Assembly (NCBI RefSeq): GCF_014201315.1
Contig: NZ_JACHDY010000006.1
Location: 186,001 to 250,000, forward strand
Source: Edaphobacter lichenicola
Lineage (GTDB): Bacteria > Acidobacteriota > Terriglobia > Terriglobales > Acidobacteriaceae
Direction: 5' to 3'
Length of the DNA: 64,000 nt
In this document: positions 34,082-41,684 of the stretch, in pieces
How the letters are laid out: the number at the start of each line of letters is the position of its first letter
Numbering within the stretch: the stretch's first letter is position 1
Made by a program: the position numbers and the translations under genes
Notes under the pieces: generated by a model
Seen by the model: only the letters and a program-made list of their open reading frames with translations
What the model was told of the DNA's origin: nothing
The model's database searches: none

Positions 34082-35086
34082 ATGTCGCGCTCGGTGATTG
34101 TTTTGCCTGACGATTCTGCCCAACCGATTCTGGACGCCATTCATGGGGCGAAGGAGTCGATCCGGGTAAAGATGTTTGTGTTTTCGGATCCGACTCTGCT
34201 GCAGGCGGTGACTGCCGCGCATCAGCGTGGGGTGAACGTGCGGGTGATGCTGAACCCGGAGAGGCGGGACGGCGAGAAGGAGAATGGCGAGTCGCGGATT
34301 GCGTTGACTGACGCGGGGATTGAGGTGCTGGATAGCAATCCGTGCTTCGATCTGACGCATGAGAAGTCGATGGTGATCGATGACAGGATGGCGTTTGTCG
34401 AGTCACTGAACTGGGAGACGAAGAATCTTACCGAGACGCGGGACTATGCGATTGTGACGACGCATAAGCACGAGGTCGAAGAGGTGATGGAGTGCTTCGA
34501 CGCGGACTGGAAGCGGGAGGACTTCAAGGCGGGGGATCACTCGCATCTGATCTGGTGTATCGGCAATGGGCGGCAGCGGCTGGGGCAGCTGATCGATGAG
34601 GCGAAGAAGTCACTGTGGCTGCAGAATGAGCGGTATCAGGACCCGACGATCATTGAACACCTGGTGAGGGCGAATCAGCGGGGGGTGAAGGTTCATATTA
34701 TGGCGCGGCCTCCGCATAAGCTGAAGAAAGACAAGCTGATTGAGGGCGTGAGCGGGCTGAGGGTGCTCGAAGATATTGGCGTGAAGATTCACAAGCTGAA
34801 ACACATCAAGCTACATGCGAAGCTGCTGCTGGCGGATGAGGAGCGCGCGATTATTGGGTCGATCAATCTTGCTCCGGGGAGCTTCGACAGCCGTCGGGAG
34901 TTGGCGATTGAGGTGAGAGACGATCACATCCTTGATCGTTTACTCAAGACGGTTCGGCATGACTGGGAGAACTCGACGCGGCTGGATTTGAGCGATGAGG
35001 GGCTGCTGGCGGAGTTGGAGCAGTACGATCCGAATGTTGCGGAGGATCTGGGGTTGGAGACGCACAAGGGTGGGAAGAAGTGTTGA
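34082..35086 (+). CDS. Phospholipase D-family protein (cardiolipin synthase-like)
   Basis: A 334-residue soluble protein with two HKD motifs: HEKSMVIDD (about residue 95) and HAKLLLADE (about 247), each with the Asp and following Ser/Asn of the family (FVESLN, IIGSIN). The two form one active site that works through a phospho-His intermediate. Unlike ClsA it has no N-terminal transmembrane helices, so it is closer to ClsB-like or uncharacterised PLD proteins. ATG at 34082 preceded by AGGGAAGAG. Confidence 0.85.
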   Translation: MSRSVIVLPDDSAQPILDAIHGAKESIRVKMFVFSDPTLLQAVTAAHQRGVNVRVMLNPERRDGEKENGESRIALTDAGIEVLDSNPCFDLTHEKSMVIDDRMAFVESLNWETKNLTETRDYAIVTTHKHEVEEVMECFDADWKREDFKAGDHSHLIWCIGNGRQRLGQLIDEAKKSLWLQNERYQDPTIIEHLVRANQRGVKVHIMARPPHKLKKDKLIEGVSGLRVLEDIGVKIHKLKHIKLHAKLLLADEERAIIGSINLAPGSFDSRRELAIEVRDDHILDRLLKTVRHDWENSTRLDLSDEGLLAELEQYDPNVAEDLGLETHKGGKKC

Positions 35087-35112
35087 GCTTGTGAGGCTGA
35101 CGGATGTCGTGG

Positions 35113-35559
35113 TTATCGAGAAAAATGGGTGACGGTGAGCGCGATTGGGAGCCCTACAAAGAAGATATGAATGACAAGCTGGGTGATGAAGGCCCTTGGC
35201 GAGAACTCTCTTTTGGGGGCAGCTGAGAGCGGAACTACGATGCGGCTCATAACCACATGAACGACGATGCCGTAGAGTGTGCCGTAAAGGATGGGTTTTT
35301 CTATCAGGATCGGTAGTTTGATGCTCATCGCGTAGTAGATCGCAGCGACGGCCAAGGCGATGAGGAAGTGGAAGATCAGTCCGAGCGTGGCGGTTCTTTT
35401 GCCTCCTTTGAAAACGGAGGGTCCCAAAGCACCGCTGGCAATGCCCTGCCATAGTCTTTCAAGCGGCAGGCCTTGCAGTGCAAAGAGCGTCGAGGTTGCG
35501 GTTATGTCCAGGACTCCAGCGAACAAGCCCGCGAGCGTAATTGTTTCTGTGCCATTCAT
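35113..35559 (-). CDS. Four-helix membrane protein, uncharacterised (YagU-like)
   Basis: A 148-residue protein with four transmembrane segments (about 7-25, 57-75, 88-106 and 125-143). The pattern GLFAGVLDITATSTLFALQG at the N-terminus resembles YagU/DUF1440-type proteins, but I am not sure of the family. It lies between the converging PLD gene and eutB. Confidence 0.65.
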   Translation of the reverse strand: MNGTETITLAGLFAGVLDITATSTLFALQGLPLERLWQGIASGALGPSVFKGGKRTATLGLIFHFLIALAVAAIYYAMSIKLPILIEKPILYGTLYGIVVHVVMSRIVVPLSAAPKREFSPRAFITQLVIHIFFVGLPIALTVTHFSR

Positions 35560-35647
35560 TCGTGAAGCAAGTTACGTGGGTTCGATCTGCTTTGTTCCGT
35601 CGCATCTTTTTTTTGGTTCTCGTCGGCGACGCAAATGGAGCGAATCG

Positions 35648-37015
35648 TTACGGATCAGGGAGCATGGCTGGTAGGTGAAGCCGGTGGGGGGCGGGGGTGT
35701 TGAGCCAGGCTTCGAACTCGGGGGCGGGGCGGAGGTTGAGGAGGCGGCGGAGGTAGAGGGCGTCGTGGAAGGAGGTGCTCTGGTAGTTGAGCATGATGTC
35801 GTCTGCTCCGGGGACGCCCATGATGTAGTTGACGCCGGCGGCGCCGAGCATGGTGAGGAGAGCGTCCATGTCGTCCTGGTCGGCTTCGGCGTGGTTGGTG
35901 TAGCAGATGTCGCAACCCATGGGGAGGCCGAGGAGTTTGCCGCAGAAGTGGTCTTCGAGGCCTGCGCGGAGGATCTGCTTGCCGTCGTAGAGGTACTCGG
36001 GGCCGATGAAGCCTACGACGGTGTTGACGAGCATGGGGTTGAAGTGGCGGGCTACGGCGTAGGCGCGGGCTTCGAGGGTTTGCTGGTCTACATTATGATG
36101 CGCGCCCGCGCTTAGGCTGCTGCCTTGTCCGGTTTCGAAGTACATGATGTTGGGGGTGGGGTTCTCTGGTGCGCGGTTGAGGCTGCGGGCTTGCTGGTGG
36201 GCTTCTTCGAGGAGGGCGAGGTTGATGCCGAAGCTGGTGTTGGTGGCTTCGGTGCCTCCGACGGATTGGAAGAGGAGGTCGAGCGGCGCGCCTTGCTGCA
36301 TGGCCTGCATCTGCGTGGTGAGGTGGGCGAGGACGCAGGATTGGGTGGGGATGTCGTAGCGGCGGCGGATGTGATCGACGAGGTGGAGCAGGTTGGTGAG
36401 GGTGGCGACGTTGTCGGAGACGGGGTTGATGCCGATGACGGCGTCGCCTGAGCCGAGAAGGAGGCCGTCGAGGATGGAGGCGGCGATGCCGGCTGGGTCG
36501 TCGGTGGGGTGGTTGGGTTGGAGGCGGGTGGAGAGGCGGCCCGGGAGGCCTACGGTGGTGCGGAACTTTGTGACGACGGAGATTTTGCGGGCTACGAGGA
36601 TGAGGTCTTGGAGGCGCATGAGTTTGGAGACGGCGGCGGCCATCTCCGGGGTGAGGCCGGGGGCGAGGGCGGCGAGGCTGGCGGGGGTGGCGGCGTCCGA
36701 GAGGAGATGATCACGGAGTTCGCCTACGGTGAGGCTGGAGATGGGGGCGAAGGCGGTGGTGGCGGCGGGAGTGCGGCTGGTGTCGAGGATGAGGCGAGTG
36801 ACTTCGTCGGTCTCGTAGGGGATGATGGCTTCGTTGAGGAAGTGGGTGAGGGGGAGATCGGCGAGGGCGTGCTGCGCGGCTACGCGTTGCTGGGCGGAGG
36901 TGGCGGCGATGCCTGCAAGCTCGTCGCCGGAGCGGGCGGGGGTGGCTTTGGCGAGGAGATCGGCGAGGGAGTCGAAGGTGTAGCGGACGCTCGCTATGGT
37001 GTGGGCGTGGGCCAT
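35648..37015 (-). CDS. eutB: Ethanolamine ammonia-lyase large subunit
   Basis: A 455-residue protein, the usual EutB length. It shows the conserved stretches PYETDEVTRLILD, NPVSDNVATLTNLLHLVDHI and YFETGQGSSLSAGAHHNVDQ (about 290-310), then CDICYTNHAEADQDDMD and GVPGADDIMLNYQSTSFHDA. It is the catalytic (beta/alpha)8 subunit binding adenosylcobalamin and ethanolamine. There is no EutA reactivase, microcompartment shell or eut permease in the window, so this is the simple, shell-less type. eutC is about 3.7 kb away on the same strand. Confidence 0.95.
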   Translation of the reverse strand: MAHAHTIASVRYTFDSLADLLAKATPARSGDELAGIAATSAQQRVAAQHALADLPLTHFLNEAIIPYETDEVTRLILDTSRTPAATTAFAPISSLTVGELRDHLLSDAATPASLAALAPGLTPEMAAAVSKLMRLQDLILVARKISVVTKFRTTVGLPGRLSTRLQPNHPTDDPAGIAASILDGLLLGSGDAVIGINPVSDNVATLTNLLHLVDHIRRRYDIPTQSCVLAHLTTQMQAMQQGAPLDLLFQSVGGTEATNTSFGINLALLEEAHQQARSLNRAPENPTPNIMYFETGQGSSLSAGAHHNVDQQTLEARAYAVARHFNPMLVNTVVGFIGPEYLYDGKQILRAGLEDHFCGKLLGLPMGCDICYTNHAEADQDDMDALLTMLGAAGVNYIMGVPGADDIMLNYQSTSFHDALYLRRLLNLRPAPEFEAWLNTPAPHRLHLPAMLPDP

Positions 37016-37115
37016 TGGGTACTACGCTAGCAGGTTGGAAGCGGTATTAGAGCGGGGGTAGCGGATGTTGCGTTTGTTTTGCTGCCATGACTGCAACGAC
37101 AAATACACGGGCGAA

Positions 37116-37185
37116 ATACAGGGATCTCTCCACTGCGTCGCGCGATGAGACGTGCGACTCCGGTCGAGATGGCGATTTTTTTGGG
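37116..37185. repeat. Family B stem-loop repeat, copy 3
   Basis: ATACAGGGATCTCTCCACTG, then GCGTCGC, the conserved CGATGAGAC, GTGCGACTC, and CGGTCGAGATGGCGATTTTT. A stem can form between GTCGC and GCGAC. Confidence 0.82.
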
Positions 37186-37311
37186 GGTGAAGAACGAGCA
37201 AAGTGCAAAGGCAAAATACCAAAAAGCAGATTCCTGTGGGATGACAAACAAAAGAACAAGCAACGACGAGATAGAAGCAGGTGCAAGTGCAAAAGATAGC
37301 TGGGGAGGAGT

Positions 37312-37355
37312 TTACATTCCCACCCATCGCAAAGTGCGCGATGGATGGGTCACCC
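37312..37355. repeat. Family C repeat, copy 2
   Basis: TTACATTCCCACCCATCGCA then AAGTGCGCGATGGATGGGTC and ACCC; it differs from the copy at 24361 at one base over 44. Hairpin CCATCGC/GCGATGG. Confidence 0.85.
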
Positions 37356-37395
37356 GATGGATTGTGGTTGAGTGGCTAAGAACAGCCAACGACCA

Positions 37396-37461
37396 ATACA
37401 GGGATCGCTCCACTGCGTCGCGCGATGAGGCTGCGCGACTCCGGTCGAGAGGACGAATTTT
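37396..37461. repeat. Family B stem-loop repeat, copy 4
   Basis: ATACAGGGATCGCTCCACTG, then the stem GTCGCGC/GCGCGAC around GATGAGGCT, then CCGGTCGAGAGGACGAATTT. It ends 46 bp before the EAL-PAS gene stop. Confidence 0.82.
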
Positions 37462-37506
37462 GGAGGATGGCGCGTGGATTTGGTTTTTGGTGCGGGACGT
37501 TGTGGC

Positions 37507-39606
37507 TTATTGGTGGGTTTCGAGTTTGATTTTGAGGACGGTGTTGAGGTCGGAGAGGCGTTGCATCTCGCGTTTGTCTTCGTCGATGTCCTGGATGGCG
37601 ACGACGCCGCCGGAGACTTTGCCGTCCGGGTCGAGAACGGGAGCGCCGGTGAGGCTGATCCAAGCACTTGAACCGTCACTGTGGAAGCGGAGGTACTCGG
37701 TTGGGCCGATGGATTTTCCTCCCATGATGGCGTTGGCGAGCGGGTGGTCCTGGTCCTGATCAATATTCCGTGTGGATTTCGTGTTGGGTCCTGGGGTGAA
37801 CGAGATGGACTCTCTGCAGTAGTCGTCGATCATGGCTGGAGCAGTTTCGGTGCTGCGAAGGATCTCCTCGGCTCGCGGGTTACTCATGACGACACGGCCG
37901 TCGGGTGCTTCGGCGATGACGATCCCTACTGGAACTGCGTCGAAGACCGCCTTGAGACGAGCTTCGCTGCGGCGGAGGGCCTCCTCGGCGCTTCTCTGGT
38001 CGTTGATGTCCTCGACGGTGCCGTACCAGCGGATGATTTTGCCGTCCTTTCCGCGGCGTGCGGTTGCGCGAGCGCGCATCCAGCGCCAGGTGCCATCGAC
38101 GCGATGGATGCGGTACTGAACATCGAGTGGGCGACCGGTGCGGAGGGATTCTGTCCAGATGCGGGAGGTTGATTTGACGTCGTCGGGGTGGAGGGCGCGG
38201 ATCCAACCGGTTCCGAGAGAGTCCGGGACGGAAAGGCCAGTGAGGCTCTCCCATCTTTGACTGGCGTCGAGGATCATGCCTTGGGGGTCGGCGGTCCAGG
38301 GGACCTGGGGGTTGAGCTCGACTGTATGGCGGTAGTGGTCTTCGCTTTCGGCGAGGGCTTGTTCGGCCTGCTTGCGGCGGGTGATATCGACGACGGAGAC
38401 GGAGACTCCGATGACCTCATCGGCCTCGTCGCGGGCGGGGTGGAAGGAGATGAGATGAGTGCGTTTTTCGTTGAGGGGATTGGGGTCCGGGTAGCAGATT
38501 TCGAGGTCGTTGCTGGCTTGTCCATTGAGGGCGCGCAGCAGATAGGGCTCGCAGAGGGGGAAGACGGACGGCATGACCTCGGAGATGTAGCGGCCGAGGT
38601 GCGCGGCTACGGGGAGGTGATGCATTCCGGCGAGGCGCTTGTTGACGCTGACGTAACGGAGGTTGCGATCGACGAAACAGAGGCCGACGGGGACACCATC
38701 GTAGATGGCATTGAGCTGGGCGAGGCGTTGGGTGGGAAGAGCTTCGAGGCGGAGGGGGAGGGTGGAGTCGGCTACGGGGGAGCGCGGCTCGGGGACGGGA
38801 GGGACGGGGTCGAGCCTGGCGGCGAGGACCTCGGGGAGTTGCTCGGGGGGGACGGGGCGACCGTAGAGCCAGCCCTGGCCGAGGTCGCAGCCGAGCCAGA
38901 GGAGCATGTCGGCTGTGGTTTGGCTTTCGATGCCTTCGGCTACGGTGGTGAGGCTGAGACTGTTGCCGAGGCCGACGATGGCGGCGGCGATCTTGCGGCT
39001 CTCGCGGGTGTGGCCCATGGAGCGGACGAAGCTGGCGTCGATTTTGAGCTCGTCGAAGGGGAGGGACTGGAGGTGGCGGAGGCTGGAGTAGCCGGTGCCG
39101 AAGTCGTCGAGGGCGAGACGGGAGCCTTGCTCTTTGAGTTCGGTGGCGATGCGGTAGGCTTGCTCGGTGTTGCCGACGAGGGCGCTCTCGGTGATCTCGA
39201 GGATGAGGCGGTTGAGGGGGAAGCTGGCCTGCTCGGCGGCGGCGCGGATGTGTTTGGGGAGGGAGAAGTCGGTGAGCTGGGTGAGGGAGATATTGACCGA
39301 GAGGGTGAGGTGCTCGGGGATGTCTTTGGCGGCGGTGAAGACGGCTCGGAGGAGATTGCCGGTGAGTAGACCGTTGAGGCCGGCGTCTTCGGCGAGGGGG
39401 ATGAATTCGTTGGGAGTGATGAGGCCGCGGTTGGGATGCAGCCAGCGCGCGAGGACCTCGAATCCGCTGAGCAGGCCCGTGCGCAGCTCAACCAGCGGTT
39501 GAAAGTACGGAATGATTTCGTTCTTCTCAAGCGCTCTACGCAGAGCGTTCGCGTCTTCCGCAGCCATGGCAACGACGATACTACGGCCCGGATGCAAGTT
39601 ATACAT
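37507..39606 (-). CDS. EAL-domain c-di-GMP phosphodiesterase with C-terminal PAS domains
   Basis: A 699-residue protein. An EAL domain comes first (about 20-260) and looks active: EVLARW (EAL motif position), SVNIS, LEITES, LDDFGTGYSSL, ELKID, VAEGIE and QGWLYGRP all carry the expected metal or substrate residues. Three PAS/PAC domains follow (about 305-415, 425-545 and 560-690; for example DGTWRWMRARATARRGKDGK). It should hydrolyse c-di-GMP in response to a signal sensed by PAS. No GGDEF domain and no transmembrane helix are present. The first ATG overlaps the stop of the TIGR01777 gene; an ATG at 39567 is an alternative. Confidence 0.87.
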   Translation of the reverse strand: MYNLHPGRSIVVAMAAEDANALRRALEKNEIIPYFQPLVELRTGLLSGFEVLARWLHPNRGLITPNEFIPLAEDAGLNGLLTGNLLRAVFTAAKDIPEHLTLSVNISLTQLTDFSLPKHIRAAAEQASFPLNRLILEITESALVGNTEQAYRIATELKEQGSRLALDDFGTGYSSLRHLQSLPFDELKIDASFVRSMGHTRESRKIAAAIVGLGNSLSLTTVAEGIESQTTADMLLWLGCDLGQGWLYGRPVPPEQLPEVLAARLDPVPPVPEPRSPVADSTLPLRLEALPTQRLAQLNAIYDGVPVGLCFVDRNLRYVSVNKRLAGMHHLPVAAHLGRYISEVMPSVFPLCEPYLLRALNGQASNDLEICYPDPNPLNEKRTHLISFHPARDEADEVIGVSVSVVDITRRKQAEQALAESEDHYRHTVELNPQVPWTADPQGMILDASQRWESLTGLSVPDSLGTGWIRALHPDDVKSTSRIWTESLRTGRPLDVQYRIHRVDGTWRWMRARATARRGKDGKIIRWYGTVEDINDQRSAEEALRRSEARLKAVFDAVPVGIVIAEAPDGRVVMSNPRAEEILRSTETAPAMIDDYCRESISFTPGPNTKSTRNIDQDQDHPLANAIMGGKSIGPTEYLRFHSDGSSAWISLTGAPVLDPDGKVSGGVVAIQDIDEDKREMQRLSDLNTVLKIKLETHQ

Positions 39607-40555
39607 GGAATTTTCGGGATCGCCATCTGGCGACGAGATCGCGGGCGGCGGAGGGCCAGTCGGGGTAAGTGAACTGGAAGCCGGTGTTGAGGAGACGGCC
39701 GGGGATGACCTGGCGGCTTTTGAGGATGAGCTCGGATTCGGTGCGCAGGAGGAAGGTGCCGATCTCGAGCATCCACGGTGCTGTGGGTAGACCGATGCGA
39801 GCGCCCCAGGCTTCGCGGAGGATGCGGAGGAAGTCGCGATTGGGGAGGGGATTTGGCGAGGCGAGGTTGACTGGGCCGGTGATGGCCGGGGTGGCGATGA
39901 GGAACTCGACGGCGCGGAGGAAGTCGGCCTCGTGGATCCAGGAGACGAATTGAGTGCCGGGTGCGTTGGTGCCGCCGAGGCCGTGGCGAACGAGACTGAG
40001 AAAGACGGCGAAGACTCCTCCGGGATCGGGGCTGAAGGTCATGGCGCTGCGTAAGGCGACTTTGCGGGTGCGTGGGAGTGGGGTCGAGAAGAAGGAGGAC
40101 TCCCAGGCTTTGGCTACTTCGATGGAGAAGTTCCAGGTGTCGGGTGCGCCGGGCTCGTTGCCGCCGAGTTCGCCGGTGGCCTCGTCCATGGGGCGGTCGA
40201 GGGAGTGGCGATAGATGGTGGCGGTACTGGCGTTGAGCCAGATGGTGGGTGGGTGCTTGAGGGAGGCGATGGCTTCGTCGAGGATTTTTGTGGAGAGGAC
40301 GCGGGATTCGAAGATGGCGCGGCGGTTGGCGGGAGTGTAACGGCAGTTGACGCTGCGGCCGGCGAGGTTGATACAGACGTCGCTCTGTTCGAGTTCGACG
40401 ATCCATGGGCCGGTGGTGAGGCCGTTCCAGGGGACGATGCGCCAGGGAGCGGTGTGTGGGGTGCGGCTGAAGACGACGGTGTGGCCCTGGTGGTGAAGAT
40501 GACGGGCGAGGATGTGGCCTACCTGACCGGTGCCGCCGGGGATGACTATCTTCAT
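39599..40555 (-). CDS. TIGR01777 family NAD(P)-binding epimerase-like protein
   Basis: A 318-residue extended SDR. The dinucleotide motif is MKIVIPGGTGQVGHILARHL; then SDVCINLAGRSVNCRYTPAN, TIWLNASTATIYRH and a DUF1731-type C-terminus (GRLLNTGFQFTYPDWPSAAR) define the family. The usual catalytic Tyr-Lys pair is not clear (IYRH). Members are often called cell-division inhibitor or sugar epimerase, but the substrate is unknown. The ATG at 40555 overlaps the stop of the SRPBCC gene by 4 bp, and the stop overlaps the EAL gene. An SRPBCC-TIGR01777 pairing is common. Confidence 0.87.
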   Translation of the reverse strand: MKIVIPGGTGQVGHILARHLHHQGHTVVFSRTPHTAPWRIVPWNGLTTGPWIVELEQSDVCINLAGRSVNCRYTPANRRAIFESRVLSTKILDEAIASLKHPPTIWLNASTATIYRHSLDRPMDEATGELGGNEPGAPDTWNFSIEVAKAWESSFFSTPLPRTRKVALRSAMTFSPDPGGVFAVFLSLVRHGLGGTNAPGTQFVSWIHEADFLRAVEFLIATPAITGPVNLASPNPLPNRDFLRILREAWGARIGLPTAPWMLEIGTFLLRTESELILKSRQVIPGRLLNTGFQFTYPDWPSAARDLVARWRSRKFHV

Positions 40556-41106
40556 GGGCGCGTTTGCCTCTGCGCTGTTTTGTTGGTTGATGCGGGTGCG
40601 GTCTGGGTTGGCGTGTCGCTCTGGGTTGGCAGATAACTCTGCCAGTCGGAGGACTCGGCGAGCTGCTTGATGACTGCGTTTCGTTCGCGGACGAGTGACA
40701 GCATGTAGTTGCGGAGAAAGAGCACTTCGGCAAGGGGCCCGAGGATGGGCAGGGGAGCGGAGATGCGGAGGAGATCCTGCATCTCGGTTGCGCCGGAGGG
40801 GAGGGTGCGGAAGATGTGATCGGTCTGCATGGAACGGAAGATTCCCTTGACCATGGTGACCTGGAAGTAGGTTGGTGGTTCGATGGCCGTGACTTCGTTG
40901 GTGAGGTTTTGCCAGGTGCCGAAGTGTTTGGCGCGCCAGGTGACCTGGTCGGAGAGATTGGTGAGGCCGGAGGTGAGGCCGGCGATCGCGAGGGCTTGCT
41001 CGCCGCCGTGGATGTTGGCGAGGAAATGGACCTCGACGCTGCGGGAGAGATCGAAGCAGCGTTGGATGGGGGCTGTGATCGTTGTGATCTCGTCGATGTG
41101 GATCAT
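40552..41106 (-). CDS. SRPBCC family protein
   Basis: A 184-residue protein with the START-like fold of cyclase/dehydrase type: ITAPIQRCFDLSRSVEVH, WRAKHFGTWQNLTNEVTAIE and FQVTMVKGIFRSMQTDHIF. The last about 25 residues are a Thr/Gln-rich tail. Ligand unknown. First gene of an overlapping three-gene set with the TIGR01777 and EAL-PAS genes; its upstream region is shared with the BlaI operator. Confidence 0.82.
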   Translation of the reverse strand: MIHIDEITTITAPIQRCFDLSRSVEVHFLANIHGGEQALAIAGLTSGLTNLSDQVTWRAKHFGTWQNLTNEVTAIEPPTYFQVTMVKGIFRSMQTDHIFRTLPSGATEMQDLLRISAPLPILGPLAEVLFLRNYMLSLVRERNAVIKQLAESSDWQSYLPTQSDTPTQTAPASTNKTAQRQTRP

Positions 41107-41199
41107 CGTCGGTGTTTCCTCTCCAGCAAGAGTAAATGTGTGCCACGAAGGCGCTTTCGGAGGGAGTGGTTGGGGAGGATAATTTTTTGTGGTTGTGCT

Positions 41200-41215
41200 A
41201 ACTAATGGATTAGTT
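41200..41215. promoter_or_regulatory. Inverted repeat AACTAAT-GG-ATTAGTT, candidate BlaI-type operator 1
   Basis: A perfect 7-bp inverted repeat with a 2-bp spacer, in the 176-bp region between the divergent SRPBCC gene and the BlaI-family repressor gene. BlaI/MecI operators typically have ACTA...TAGT half-sites, which this has. A near-identical site lies at 43085. Confidence 0.6.
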
Positions 41216-41282
41216 GGTCGTCTCTCCTTTGAGTAAATTCTTACTTCTTCTAGTTTGAAGGGGTTTGGACGTTGAGAGGGTT

Positions 41283-41684
41283 ATGCCGCCAAAGAAGTCC
41301 ATCACGTTGACCGAGGCTGAGTTACGGCTCATGAAGATCTTATGGGAGCGTGGCGAGTCGGCTGTGGGAGAGCTGGTGGCTGCGATGCCCGATGGGGCGG
41401 CGCTGGCTTATAACTCGGTGTTGACGACGATTCGGATTTTGGAGCAGAAGGGGTATGTGCGGCATCGGCAGGAGGGCAGGGCGTTTCTGTATAGTCCGTG
41501 CGTTGAGGAGCAGGAGGCCAGCCGGTCGGAGGTTCGTCATATGATGCAGCGATTCTTTGGCAACTCGAGAGAGAAGCTGCTGCTCTCGCTGCTCGGGGAC
41601 GACGAGGTTACGGCGGAGGAGTTGCGGCGGCTGAAAGAGGCGATTGCGGCGGCTGCGGATGACCGCGCGGGAGACGAGCTGTGA
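41283..41684 (+). CDS. BlaI/MecI/CopY-type repressor
   Basis: A 133-residue winged-helix protein: LTEAELRLMKILWERGESAV, then LAYNSVLTTIRILEQKGYVR and the dimerisation helix region with the proteolysis-prone segment (SEVRHMMQRFFGNSREKLL). It represses its own operon until cleaved, in the well-known system by a BlaR1 sensor protease. It overlaps the M56 gene by one base (TGATG). I use the ATG at 41283; the frame is also open from a TTG 18 bp earlier. Confidence 0.9.
   Translation: MPPKKSITLTEAELRLMKILWERGESAVGELVAAMPDGAALAYNSVLTTIRILEQKGYVRHRQEGRAFLYSPCVEEQEASRSEVRHMMQRFFGNSREKLLLSLLGDDEVTAEELRRLKEAIAAAADDRAGDEL

Larger units (their letters stand above)
37016..37506. other. 491-bp repeat-filled spacer
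   Basis: Holds two family B repeats (37116 and 37396), one family C repeat (37312) and GCAAAG-type simple sequence between them (about 37195-37300). The open frames here consist of repeat sequence. No gene seen. Confidence 0.75.

Noticed and set aside
37145..37759. 204-residue plus-strand open frame through the repeat spacer
   Set aside because: Built from family B and C repeats and the antisense of the EAL-PAS gene.
38940..40733. 597-residue minus-strand open frame overlapping the EAL and epimerase genes
   Set aside because: Low-complexity Arg/Pro/Ser reading of a shifted frame; the overlapping genes have clear catalytic motifs.
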